From positions 1 to 64,000 of the forward strand of contig NZ_ARQI01000127.1 of assembly GCF_000384655.1 (NCBI RefSeq): DNA of 64,000 bases. The letters run 5' to 3'. The number at the start of each line of letters is the position of its first letter. Position 1 is the first letter of the stretch. A program made the translations under genes and the position numbers. The notes under the pieces were generated by a model. That model made no database searches and had not been told where the DNA came from. It saw nothing but the letters and a program-made list of their open reading frames with translations. Origin of the DNA: Brachyspira innocens ATCC 29796. GTDB taxonomy: Bacteria; Spirochaetota; Brachyspiria; Brachyspirales; Brachyspiraceae. Shown one piece after another: positions 1 to 7,237 of the stretch.

Positions 1-95
1 TGTGTGTTGTGTGTTGTGTGTTGTGTGTTGTGTGTTGTGTGTTGTGTGTTGTGTGTTGTGTGTTGTGTGTTGTGTGTTGTGTGTTGTGTGTTGTG
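1..95. repeat. Heptanucleotide tandem repeat (TGTGTTG)n, about 13.5 copies
   Basis: The first 95 bases are an uninterrupted array of the 7-base unit TGTGTTG (CAACACA on the minus strand), and the array runs off the left edge. Seven is not a multiple of three, so each gain or loss of one copy shifts the reading frame of anything translated through it. The unit has no stop codon in any minus-strand frame. The array lies just inside the start of a minus-strand reading frame, as expected of a contingency locus. Confidence 0.95.
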
Positions 96-105
96 GTTTT
101 TTCAT
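1..105 (-). CDS. 5' end of a putative phase-variable gene (partial, leaves window)
   Basis: A minus-strand ATG at 105-103 is preceded by AGGAG seven bases upstream, and the frame stays open to the window edge. It reads M-K-K-P and then a heptapeptide Q-H-T-T-H-N-T repeated along the CAACACA array. A second ATG lies seven bases upstream (112-110) in another frame and also reads into the array, so two start codons could feed two frames. Most of the gene lies outside the window, so its product is unknown. That this is a slipped-strand switch is inferred from repeat length, position and the strong ribosome binding site. The alternative is a non-coding repeat that happens to follow an ATG. Confidence 0.55.
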   Translation of the reverse strand, partial: MKKPQHTTHNTQHTTHNTQHTTHNTQHTTHNTQHT

Positions 106-257
106 TAATCATCTCCTTATAATATAATATTACTACATATAAGTCAATATATTGAATAATATTATATTAAAATTCTTATATTTCTTATTGTGTATTTTAA
201 ACTTTTATAATATAATTTGCAATGTTATAATATTAATATGGAAGGATATAATTTTTT

Positions 258-1136
258 ATGAAAAAAATATATATTATTTTTAGTTTATTTTTCTTAAGTT
301 TTGCTTTATATTCTCAGGAAATTACAAATTCTGAACTTTTTACTAATTCCAATAATAATGGAGAAGAAACCATTAATTCTAACAGCATATTTTTTACTGC
401 TATAGAAAGCGGAGATATTTTTAAAGTTAGAGAACTTCTTAAAAATGGTACAGATGTTAATAGTACGAATGCTGAAGGCTGGTCAGCTTTGCATTTAGCC
501 GTGAAAGCTAATAAGCCTGCTATAGTAAAAGAATTATTATCACACAAAAAAATTAATATGAACCCTACACTTCCTGTTGACAGTGTATTTACAGATTCAG
601 ATACTAAATGGTATGCTGACGGACAAACACCTCTTTTGCTTGCGGCATATTACGGATATAGTGATATAGTAACTATGCTTTTGAGTTATGGGGCAGATAT
701 TTTAGCTAAAGACAGTATAGATGATGCTATGGCTATACATATTGCTTCAGCAAAAGGATATTATAAGGTTGTTGAGGCTATATTAGATTCTGCTGCTGCT
801 AGAAACTCTAAAATAGATATTGTTAATGTAGGTGATAATACTGGTACTACACCTTTAATGTGGGCTGCTATGAATAATCAGGTAACAGTCATATCTATTT
901 TAATTAGATATAAAGCCGATGTTAATATGCAAGATGATGACGGCTGGACTCCATTACATTTTGCTGCAGCTTCAGATAGTTATAGAGCTGTTGAGATTCT
1001 TTTAAATAATGGTGCTGATGCTAATATTGCTGATATAGAAGGTAAAAGAGCTGTTAATGTCACTAATGATACTGATATAGAAGCATTATTAAATAAATAT
1101 ATGACTGTAGATAATACCCAGCCTGCAAATCAATAA
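258..1136 (+). CDS. Exported ankyrin-repeat protein
   Basis: The 292-residue product starts with a typical signal peptide: Lys-Lys, a hydrophobic stretch, and a likely cut near Ala-Leu-Tyr-Ser-Gln around residue 20. It is therefore probably periplasmic. From about residue 45 to the end it is built of ankyrin repeats, seen as segments such as GWSALHLAVKANKPAIVKELL, GQTPLLLAAYYGYSDIV and GWTPLHFAAASDSYRAVEILL, with roughly six repeats, some irregular. Ankyrin repeats bind other proteins; no partner can be read here. GAAGGA sits about 11 bases before the ATG. The nuclease gene begins 25 bases after the stop on the same strand and could be co-transcribed. No catalytic domain is visible. Confidence 0.9.
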   Translation: MKKIYIIFSLFFLSFALYSQEITNSELFTNSNNNGEETINSNSIFFTAIESGDIFKVRELLKNGTDVNSTNAEGWSALHLAVKANKPAIVKELLSHKKINMNPTLPVDSVFTDSDTKWYADGQTPLLLAAYYGYSDIVTMLLSYGADILAKDSIDDAMAIHIASAKGYYKVVEAILDSAAARNSKIDIVNVGDNTGTTPLMWAAMNNQVTVISILIRYKADVNMQDDDGWTPLHFAAASDSYRAVEILLNNGADANIADIEGKRAVNVTNDTDIEALLNKYMTVDNTQPANQ

Positions 1137-1161
1137 TTTTTTATATTCTTTATATTGTTTT

Positions 1162-1992
1162 ATGGAAGCAAAAAAATTACAAAGATTTAGTGAATATAGT
1201 ATGTCTACATATTTGCTTTGTCCTAGAAAGTACAGATATACATATATTGAAAAGCCTTTTAAAAAACAAAAAAGAAGTGTTAATGTTTACTTTATCTTTG
1301 GTAATGCTATTCATTTGGCTTGTAAGGAGTTTTATGAGCAGAGGGCTGAGGAGAGAACATTAGAGAATTTATATACTATATTTAGAAATGTATGGAAAAG
1401 AAGCGGTATAAGAGCTTTCTTTAACAGCAGAGAAGAAGAAAAGGAATTGGGAGAGAGAGGACTTTATATGCTCTCTAATTTCTTTAATTCTTTCTCAAAT
1501 AAAGTGCCTTATAAAATGGAAAGCTATATGGAAAATAGGGTTAGAGATTATATTTTATTTGGCAGAATAGACAGAATAGATTTATCTGCTGACGGTACAT
1601 TACAAATAGTTGACTATAAAACAACCAAATATTATGATGTAGGCGAAGATAATGATGAAAGGGACAGAAAAACTATACAGTTAAAATTATATGCATGTAT
1701 ATTAGATGGTCTTAAATTCAAAGTTACAAGCGGATCTTATTATCATTTTGAAGATGATAAATTTGATACTGTAGAGTTTACTCCAGAATCTATTAATTAT
1801 TTAAGAGAATGGTTTGATGAAATAGTTGATGATATAAGATATGATAGAGCCTTTGATAAAAAAATGGGAAGGCATTGTGAGTTTTGCGATTTCTTTAAGT
1901 TATGTCAGGGAAAAGAAGATAATATTGAGGATTTAGTTCTTCCGTCAGATGAGCTTTTTATGGCTAATATAGAAAATTCTAATGACAATTAA
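1162..1992 (+). CDS. PD-(D/E)XK nuclease, RecB/Cas4-like with Fe-S cysteines
   Basis: The 276-residue product has the features of the RecB-type nuclease fold. An early Cys (residue 20, in LLCPRKYRY) and a late cluster CEFCDFFKLC (about 238-250) give the four-cysteine pattern that binds an iron-sulfur cluster in AddB and Cas4 relatives. Between them lie GRIDRIDL and IVDYKTTK (about 136-155), which match the catalytic D...(D/E)xK motif, and a Gln-rich motif-III-like IQLKLYA. It probably cuts or trims DNA in repair. It stands alone: no cas genes and no AddA/AddB helicase lie nearby, so a CRISPR role is not supported. The gene follows the ankyrin gene closely on the same strand. Confidence 0.8.
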   Translation: MEAKKLQRFSEYSMSTYLLCPRKYRYTYIEKPFKKQKRSVNVYFIFGNAIHLACKEFYEQRAEERTLENLYTIFRNVWKRSGIRAFFNSREEEKELGERGLYMLSNFFNSFSNKVPYKMESYMENRVRDYILFGRIDRIDLSADGTLQIVDYKTTKYYDVGEDNDERDRKTIQLKLYACILDGLKFKVTSGSYYHFEDDKFDTVEFTPESINYLREWFDEIVDDIRYDRAFDKKMGRHCEFCDFFKLCQGKEDNIEDLVLPSDELFMANIENSNDN

Positions 1993-2049
1993 TTTTTTAT
2001 AAAGACTCATTAATTCTGCATGTCATTAATTATAAAAAATAGGAACTTT

Positions 2050-3330
2050 ATGAGCAGTCATAATAAAAAAGAATATTCAAAAGAAAATATAATAAAAAGA
2101 AAAAAAGATAAGTTTAAAATAAGATATCTGACATTAGAAGATTTAGAAATGTTTAATAATCTTTTAAGATACGCGTTTCAGGTAAGCAATAATGAGCTTA
2201 TTACTTTAGGTTATGAAATAGATGAAATAAAACAGGCAAAATCAGCTGTATTGACTAAAGCTAAAGTACTTGGCTGGTTTGACGGAGAAAAACTAGCTTC
2301 TCAAATAGCTGTGTATCCTATGAAGATGAATATACATGGCGTTATATATAAAATGGCTGGTGTTACAGGTGTTGCTACATATCCAGAATATTCTAATCTT
2401 GGTCTTATGAATGATTTGATGATAAAAAGTATAGAGATTATGAAAAAGGAGGGTCAGACTATATCGGTGTTATATCCTTACTCTATACCTTTTTATAGGA
2501 GAAAGGGCTGGGAGATTATTTCAGATAAGATGAGTTTTGAAATTAAAGATACTCAGCTTCCAAAAACTATTACAAATAGCGGAAGGGTAGAGCGTGTTGC
2601 TTCAGATAGTAAAGATTTGAAAGAGCTTTATGATAAGTTTTCTCATATGAGGCATGGTGCATTGATTAGGGGTGATTTAGAGTGGGAAGAGTATTGGAGA
2701 TGGGACGTCGATGATACTATAGTTGCCATATATTATGATGAAAAAGATGAGGCTAAGGGTTTTTTAGTTTATGTTATAGAAAATGATATTTTTCATGTCA
2801 AAGAGATGGTTTATCTTAATTTTGAGGCAAGGCTTGGGCTTTGGAATTATATATCGGCACATTTTTCTATGGTTGATAAAGTTCATGGTTATAATTATAC
2901 AAATGAACCTATGGCATTTTTACTCGAAGACAGCGAGATAAAAGAAACTATAAGACCTTATATAATGGCTAGAATTACTGATGTTAAAGCGTTTATTATC
3001 AATTATCCTTTTTTAAGAAAGCCTAAAAATAAAAAAATTAATTTGATAATAAAAGATAATATGGCAAAATGGAATAATGGCAGCTTTCTAATATATTGGG
3101 ACGAAGATAGAAACACTATATGCAAAAGATTAAATAAAGAATATAAAAGAAACTCTAAAGACAGATATATTATAAAGATGAATATTCAGACACTTACAGC
3201 TATGCTTATGAGCTATAAAAGTCCGTCTTATTTATACAAAATAGGAAGAATAGAATCTAGTATAAAAGGTATTAATTTACTTGAATCTATTATACCAAAA
3301 GAGCAAGTTTACTTTTCTGATTATTTTTAA
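2050..3330 (+). CDS. GNAT acetyltransferase, Eis-like
   Basis: The product looks like an Eis-type N-acetyltransferase. An N-terminal GNAT domain (roughly residues 25-160) holds the acetyl-CoA loop in VTGVATYPEYSNLGLMNDLM and a following SVLYPYSIPFYRRKGWE strand typical of Eis and YkkB-like proteins. A second GNAT-like half and a C-terminal SCP2-like domain bring it to about 426 residues, the usual Eis size. An upstream ATG at 2020 is in frame, but the ATG at 2050 has AGGA about six bases before it and gives a family-like N-terminus, so I chose 2050. The natural substrate cannot be read; relatives acetylate amines on small molecules or lysines. The gene follows the nuclease by about 60 bases. 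Confidence 0.75.
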   Translation: MSSHNKKEYSKENIIKRKKDKFKIRYLTLEDLEMFNNLLRYAFQVSNNELITLGYEIDEIKQAKSAVLTKAKVLGWFDGEKLASQIAVYPMKMNIHGVIYKMAGVTGVATYPEYSNLGLMNDLMIKSIEIMKKEGQTISVLYPYSIPFYRRKGWEIISDKMSFEIKDTQLPKTITNSGRVERVASDSKDLKELYDKFSHMRHGALIRGDLEWEEYWRWDVDDTIVAIYYDEKDEAKGFLVYVIENDIFHVKEMVYLNFEARLGLWNYISAHFSMVDKVHGYNYTNEPMAFLLEDSEIKETIRPYIMARITDVKAFIINYPFLRKPKNKKINLIIKDNMAKWNNGSFLIYWDEDRNTICKRLNKEYKRNSKDRYIIKMNIQTLTAMLMSYKSPSYLYKIGRIESSIKGINLLESIIPKEQVYFSDYF

Positions 3331-3385
3331 GTTAATAATATTATGCCTCTTTGACAATTTATATTTATTTTAGTATAATAATACT

Positions 3386-3683
3386 ATGAAAGAGATCAAT
3401 AGGCTTAATGATTTATTCGTACGATACTTAATCGGTACTGAAGGCAATGAGGATATATTAGAAAATATTGTCAATGCTGTATGATGTTGGTTTTGAGTCT
3501 ATAGGAAATCTTGAAATAATTAATCCTTATAACTTGGCAGAAAATGAGAATTTAAAAGAGTCTATCCTCGATGTTAAAGCAAAAACTAAAGATGGTAAAA
3601 AGGTACTTGTTGAAATACAATTAGTAGGAAATAATAATTTTATAAAAAGAATATTGTATTATATTGCAAAAAATATTTATTAG
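3386..3683 (+). pseudogene. Broken Rpn-family (PD-(D/E)XK) nuclease/transposase relic
   Basis: The ATG at 3386 opens a frame reading MKEINRLNDLFVRYLIG and stopping at 3482. The homologous continuation lies in another frame (YDVGFESIGNLEIINPYN...DVKAKTKDGKKVLVEIQLV) and ends at 3683. The I-L-D-V-K-A and V-E-I-Q pair is the D...ExQ active-site pattern of Rpn-family recombination-promoting nucleases. These are normally about 280-310 residues, so the gene has both a frameshift near 3480 and loss of the C-terminal two thirds. Later bases up to about 3760 (reading L-S-V-P-A-I-C in one frame) may be a decayed remnant, but this is weak. The gene is almost certainly non-functional. Confidence 0.75.
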
Positions 3684-3799
3684 TGAATTAACAGTACTCA
3701 GTATATAAAAAATAAAAAACTTATCAGTGCCTGCCATTTGTAAGAATGATATGTATTGTTACGAACAAGTTTTTTATATTATAATGGATAAAATTTTTT

Positions 3800-4993
3800 A
3801 TGAAAGTTGAAATTATAGACACGGCTTACGGCGGATACGGAATTGCTAAAAATAATGATGGGAAAATTATATTTATTCCTCATAGTGTTGAGGGAGATGT
3901 ATTAGATATAAATATAACAAAAGAAAGTAAGAAATTTTCTTATGGATATATAGAAAAAATAATAGAGCCTTCCAAATACAGAATAAAACCAAGATGTAAA
4001 TATGCTGGTATTTGCGGAGGGTGTGTATTTAATCATATAGATTATAATAAACAGCTTTCTATAAAAAAGAATATAGTTTTAAATGCTGTTAGAAATATTG
4101 AATATAAAAAAGATATAAAGATTATTTATGATAAAAATTATAATTACAGACTTAGAGTAAATATGATAGCAATAAATGGCAGTATTGGTTTTTATAGATT
4201 TAAAACTAATGATTTTGCAGCAATTGATGAATGTATTATTTTGAAAGATAGTTTATTTAAAAGAATAAAAGATTTCTCAAAAGAAAATAATATTACAGGC
4301 AGTATTTATGCTATAGAAAATAATGATAGAGAGTCTCTTGCTTTTTTAGAGTGTAATAAAAAAATAAATATAAAATCTTTTGAAAAATATTTTAATGGCA
4401 TAACTGTAAAATATAATAAAACAGTTAGAAGTTTTGGCGATATGAGTATGACTTATAAAACTAAATATGGTAATATAGGCATAGGGCATAAAACATTTTT
4501 TCAGAGTAATTTATATTTACTTGATATTTTTCAAGATGAGGCTTTAAAATATATAACTCAAGATGATAATACTATAATAGAACTTTATGCAGGAAGCGGA
4601 TTTTTTACTGCAGCTATAGAAAGTAAATTAATAAGTTTTAATAAACAATATAAATTTATTTCTTCTGAGATAAGCAAGGATTCTGTATATATAGCAAACA
4701 AATATAATTTTAATATAAAGAATGAAGAATCTTTTATAACATTAAAAAATATTAATTATGATATTGATGTATTAGTATTAGACCCTCCAAGAGAAGGCAT
4801 TGATAAAAAAACTATAAAAGAAATAATAAGAATTAAGCCCAAAAAAATCATATATGTTTCATGCGATCCTATGACTTTTTCTCGTGATATTAATTTATTA
4901 AAAGACTATTACAAATTATTAGATTTAAGTATTGTAGATATGTTTGCTGATACTTATCATATAGAAGTTGTATCATATTTAGAGAGATGTTAA
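3800..4993 (+). CDS. Class I SAM-dependent RNA (uracil-5-)-methyltransferase, RlmD/TrmA family
   Basis: This 397-residue protein should methylate carbon 5 of a uridine in rRNA or tRNA. The N-terminal 55 residues form a TRAM-like RNA-binding domain. Cysteines in CKYAGICGGC (about 67-76) match the 4Fe-4S cluster of RlmD/RlmCD enzymes. The SAM-binding motif ELYAGSGFFT, the substrate-binding VLDPPREG and the catalytic cysteine in YVSCDPMTFSRD follow in family order, with the late catalytic base Glu in HIEVVSYLER. Length and motif order are complete. Whether it targets one or two rRNA sites or tRNA cannot be told by eye, so no symbol is given. A hairpin after the stop separates it from the convergent MerR-type gene. 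Confidence 0.9.
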   Translation: MKVEIIDTAYGGYGIAKNNDGKIIFIPHSVEGDVLDINITKESKKFSYGYIEKIIEPSKYRIKPRCKYAGICGGCVFNHIDYNKQLSIKKNIVLNAVRNIEYKKDIKIIYDKNYNYRLRVNMIAINGSIGFYRFKTNDFAAIDECIILKDSLFKRIKDFSKENNITGSIYAIENNDRESLAFLECNKKINIKSFEKYFNGITVKYNKTVRSFGDMSMTYKTKYGNIGIGHKTFFQSNLYLLDIFQDEALKYITQDDNTIIELYAGSGFFTAAIESKLISFNKQYKFISSEISKDSVYIANKYNFNIKNEESFITLKNINYDIDVLVLDPPREGIDKKTIKEIIRIKPKKIIYVSCDPMTFSRDINLLKDYYKLLDLSIVDMFADTYHIEVVSYLERC

Positions 4994-5006
4994 TTTAAAT
5001 AAAAGT

Positions 5007-5042
5007 GAATTATGAAGGATAAAATTATTATCTTCATAATTC
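5007..5042. terminator. Hairpin between convergent genes, likely bidirectional terminator
   Basis: A stem of about 15 bp (GAATTATGAAG-GATAA against TTATC-TTCATAATTC, with one bulged base) lies in the 64-base gap between the plus-strand methyltransferase and the minus-strand MerR-type gene. Neighbouring A/T-rich runs could serve as slippery tracts on either strand, though the T-run after it is imperfect. Confidence 0.55.
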
Positions 5043-5057
5043 AAACTATAATAATTT

Positions 5058-5408
5058 TTAATTAAAAAAATCTTTCTCTTCTAGTTTTTTGTTTAGCTTC
5101 TCTAATTTTATTTTTAATTCATTAAAATGTCTTTGCATTTCATCTCTTTCATTGATTAGTATTGATTTTCTTTCATTTATTGTATTTGTACCTTTTTTGT
5201 AAAGTTTAATATATTTTATAATGGAGTCTATTGATATGCCTAAATCACGCATTGATTTTGAAAACTCTATGCATTTCAAATTATATTCATTATAGTTTCT
5301 GATGCCGCTTTCGCTTCTTCCTATTTCTGGTATTACTCCTATTTTTTCGTAGTATCTTAAAGTGTCTTTGGTTAGTCCTGTTAATTGGCTTACTTCTGAT
5401 ATAGTCAT
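5058..5408 (-). CDS. MerR-family transcriptional regulator
   Basis: This is a 116-residue regulator with an N-terminal winged helix-turn-helix typical of MerR: ISEVSQLTGLTKDTLRYYEK followed by the wing with GIRNY and an Arg/Asp-rich segment. From about residue 75 a coiled coil (EMQRHFNELKIKLEKLNKK) forms the dimer helix. No C-terminal cysteine cluster for metal sensing is present, so it resembles the AdhR/NmlR-like electrophile or redox group rather than metal sensors. AAGGAG lies just before the ATG. It is divergent from the LysR-type gene at 5565. It is clearly related to the MerR-type protein at 13847-14236, with the same GRSESGIRNY wing. Its ligand is unknown. Confidence 0.88.
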   Translation of the reverse strand: MTISEVSQLTGLTKDTLRYYEKIGVIPEIGRSESGIRNYNEYNLKCIEFSKSMRDLGISIDSIIKYIKLYKKGTNTINERKSILINERDEMQRHFNELKIKLEKLNKKLEEKDFFN

Positions 5409-5460
5409 GATGTACTCCTTATTATTAATTATGAGCCTATTTTAATGTATTAATCTTAAT

Positions 5461-5506
5461 ATATCAAATACTTATATCTTATATTTAGTTATAATAAAAA
5501 AGTATT
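5461..5506. promoter_or_regulatory. Shared regulatory element, copy 1 (upstream of LysR-type gene)
   Basis: This 46-base stretch matches 14335-14380 at about 40 of 46 positions. Both copies begin ATATCAAATACTTAT and end with AAAAGTATT, so each carries an AATACTT...AAGTATT inverted repeat. Copy 1 lies in the divergent gap between the MerR-type and LysR-type genes. Copy 2 lies upstream of the second MerR-type gene's promoter. A binding site for the LysR-type protein encoded at 5565 is the simplest explanation. Confidence 0.55.
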
Positions 5507-5564
5507 ACTAAATATTGTTATATATGATATGATAAGTAAAAAATAATAATTGGAATATTTATTT

Positions 5565-6458
5565 ATGGATATAAAATCATTAAAATATTTTCTTACTTCA
5601 GCTAGAGAGGGAAGCATTACAAAAGCAGCAAATACTCTTAATCTTACTCAGCCTAATCTTTCAAGACAAATAAATAATTTAGAAAAAGAGATAGGAAAAA
5701 AACTTTTTGTAAGAAGCAATTATAGTATAAAACTTACTCCTGATGGAGTGCTTTTAAAAAAGAGAGCCGAAGAGATAATTGATTTAATAGAAAAAACTAA
5801 AATGGAGTTTAAGTCTTCTGAAGATGTAATCGCAGGAGACATTTATATAGGAAGCGGAGAGACATATTATATAAAAATTATAGCGGATATTATAAAAGAG
5901 TTAAGAGATTTATATCCAAATATAATATATCATATTCATAGCGGAGTATATTCAGATATTACAGAAAAGTTAGACAGAGGACTTGCTGATTTCGGACTAT
6001 TAATAGGAAGTTTTGATGATGCTAAATACGATTATATAGAAATGCCTTATAAAGAATTGTATGGTTTATTAATGAAAAAAGATTCTCATCTATCTAAAAA
6101 AAAGTATATAACTAAAGAGGATTTGTTAAATATTCCAATAATATGTCCCAAAAGATTTTTTAATAATAAATCAAAAAGTAATAAATTTTATGAATGGATT
6201 GGTGAAGATATTGATAAATTAAACATAGTTTTAACTTATAATCTTATTTATAATGCTGCTATTATGGTTGAAGAGGGTATAGGATATGCGGTTACTATGG
6301 ATAAACTTATAAATACAGTAAGTGAAAGTGAATTATGTTTTATACCTTTAAAACCCAAATTATATGTAACTTCAAGTATTATATGGAAGAAAAATCAAGT
6401 ATTTTCAAAAGCCTCTAAGATATTTTTAGATAAAGTTAAAGAAAAATTAGGCAATTAA
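5565..6458 (+). CDS. LysR-family transcriptional regulator
   Basis: The 297-residue protein has the LysR helix-turn-helix at its N-terminus (SLKYFLTSAREGSITKAAN followed by LNLTQPNLSRQI and GKKLFVR) and a two-lobed effector-binding domain from about residue 90. I chose the ATG at 5565, which gives the usual M-D-I-K-S-L-K-Y-F start, over an in-frame TTG at 5550. It is divergent from a MerR-type gene. It converges on the DUF4405-like gene, and the two stop codons overlap by three bases. The inverted repeat at 5461-5506 just upstream is a plausible autoregulatory site. Its placement suggests control of the oxidoreductase island downstream; its inducer is unknown. Confidence 0.9.
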   Translation: MDIKSLKYFLTSAREGSITKAANTLNLTQPNLSRQINNLEKEIGKKLFVRSNYSIKLTPDGVLLKKRAEEIIDLIEKTKMEFKSSEDVIAGDIYIGSGETYYIKIIADIIKELRDLYPNIIYHIHSGVYSDITEKLDRGLADFGLLIGSFDDAKYDYIEMPYKELYGLLMKKDSHLSKKKYITKEDLLNIPIICPKRFFNNKSKSNKFYEWIGEDIDKLNIVLTYNLIYNAAIMVEEGIGYAVTMDKLINTVSESELCFIPLKPKLYVTSSIIWKKNQVFSKASKIFLDKVKEKLGN

Positions 6459-7123
6459 TGTTTATTCATTTTTTTATTTATTTTGTATGAAACTATAAAA
6501 ATTAAATGTACTATTTGAGAAGCTCCTATAGTCATCATTATATACTGAAAATAAAAATATAAATCATAAAATGAATGATTTTCTTTAGGTATAAGGAATA
6601 TAGAGTTAATAATTCCGCTTATTATAAAAGAGTATAGTCCTAAAAATAAAATTATTAAAAATAAAACAATATAAATGTATTTTAAATATGTATCTTTCAC
6701 TTTTGTATATATGCTTATGAAAATATTATTGGTATGAAGTCCTAGATGAAATATCATAAGTACAAATCCAGACGATGTTGATACTACATGCAAATTTCTT
6801 GCAAACTGATTAGATATGAAAGGAGAGAATGCAAATATATCTCCAGACATCATGATAGAACTTACTGCCATTACAATCATATCAAAAAATAATAAAAAAT
6901 TAATAGTTATAAATAGTTTTTTTATAAATCCGTATTTTCCTTTTATAATGCTGCCATACCATTTTATATTTAATAGATGATGAAGTATAAATAAAATAAA
7001 TAGAGTAAAACCAAATATACCATGAAGAAATAAACCTCTTCCGGGTCTGTAGCTCATAAGATAAATAAATATAATGTACATTAGAATATCTATTATAATT
7101 TTTATTATTTTTTTTAATTTCAT
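6455..7123 (-). CDS. DUF4405-like integral membrane protein
   Basis: The 222-residue protein has about six hydrophobic segments: residues 5-22, 30-48, 65-90, 108-128, 145-170 and 190-212. Histidines sit in membrane segments (FILHHLLNIKW, ARNLHVVS, IFHLGLH), a pattern seen in DUF4405 and cytochrome b561-like proteins that may bind haem. It is the last gene of the minus-strand oxidoreductase series, 114 bases after the SUMF1-flavodoxin gene and separated from it by a hairpin. An electron-transfer role in the membrane, passing electrons to the exported flavodoxin domain next door, is an inference from context. Haem ligation cannot be shown by eye. Confidence 0.7.
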   Translation of the reverse strand: MKLKKIIKIIIDILMYIIFIYLMSYRPGRGLFLHGIFGFTLFILFILHHLLNIKWYGSIIKGKYGFIKKLFITINFLLFFDMIVMAVSSIMMSGDIFAFSPFISNQFARNLHVVSTSSGFVLMIFHLGLHTNNIFISIYTKVKDTYLKYIYIVLFLIILFLGLYSFIISGIINSIFLIPKENHSFYDLYFYFQYIMMTIGASQIVHLIFIVSYKINKKMNKH

Positions 7124-7154
7124 TAGCAGTCTGCCTTATTAAATTTTTTACTTA

Positions 7155-7184
7155 ACTCCCAATACCTTTATAAATATTGGGAGT
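7155..7184. terminator. Perfect 10-bp hairpin in the flavodoxin-fusion/DUF4405 gap
   Basis: ACTCCCAATA and TATTGGGAGT form a perfect 10-bp stem around a 10-base loop. No clear T-run follows on the minus strand, so it may be an attenuator or mRNA-stabilising hairpin that lowers DUF4405 expression rather than a full terminator. Confidence 0.5.
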
Positions 7185-7237
7185 ATATAAACTATATAAA
7201 TAAAAGTAAAATAAAAAAATTTTACCTAAAATTTCAA

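Noticed and set aside
1-95. Possible CRISPR or satellite array
   Set aside because: The unit is seven bases with no spacers, and it sits inside a reading frame, which fits slippage rather than CRISPR.
1162-1992. Possible Cas4 protein of a CRISPR system
   Set aside because: The cysteine and nuclease motifs fit Cas4 but also many solitary RecB-like nucleases, and there are no cas1/cas2 genes or CRISPR repeats in the window.
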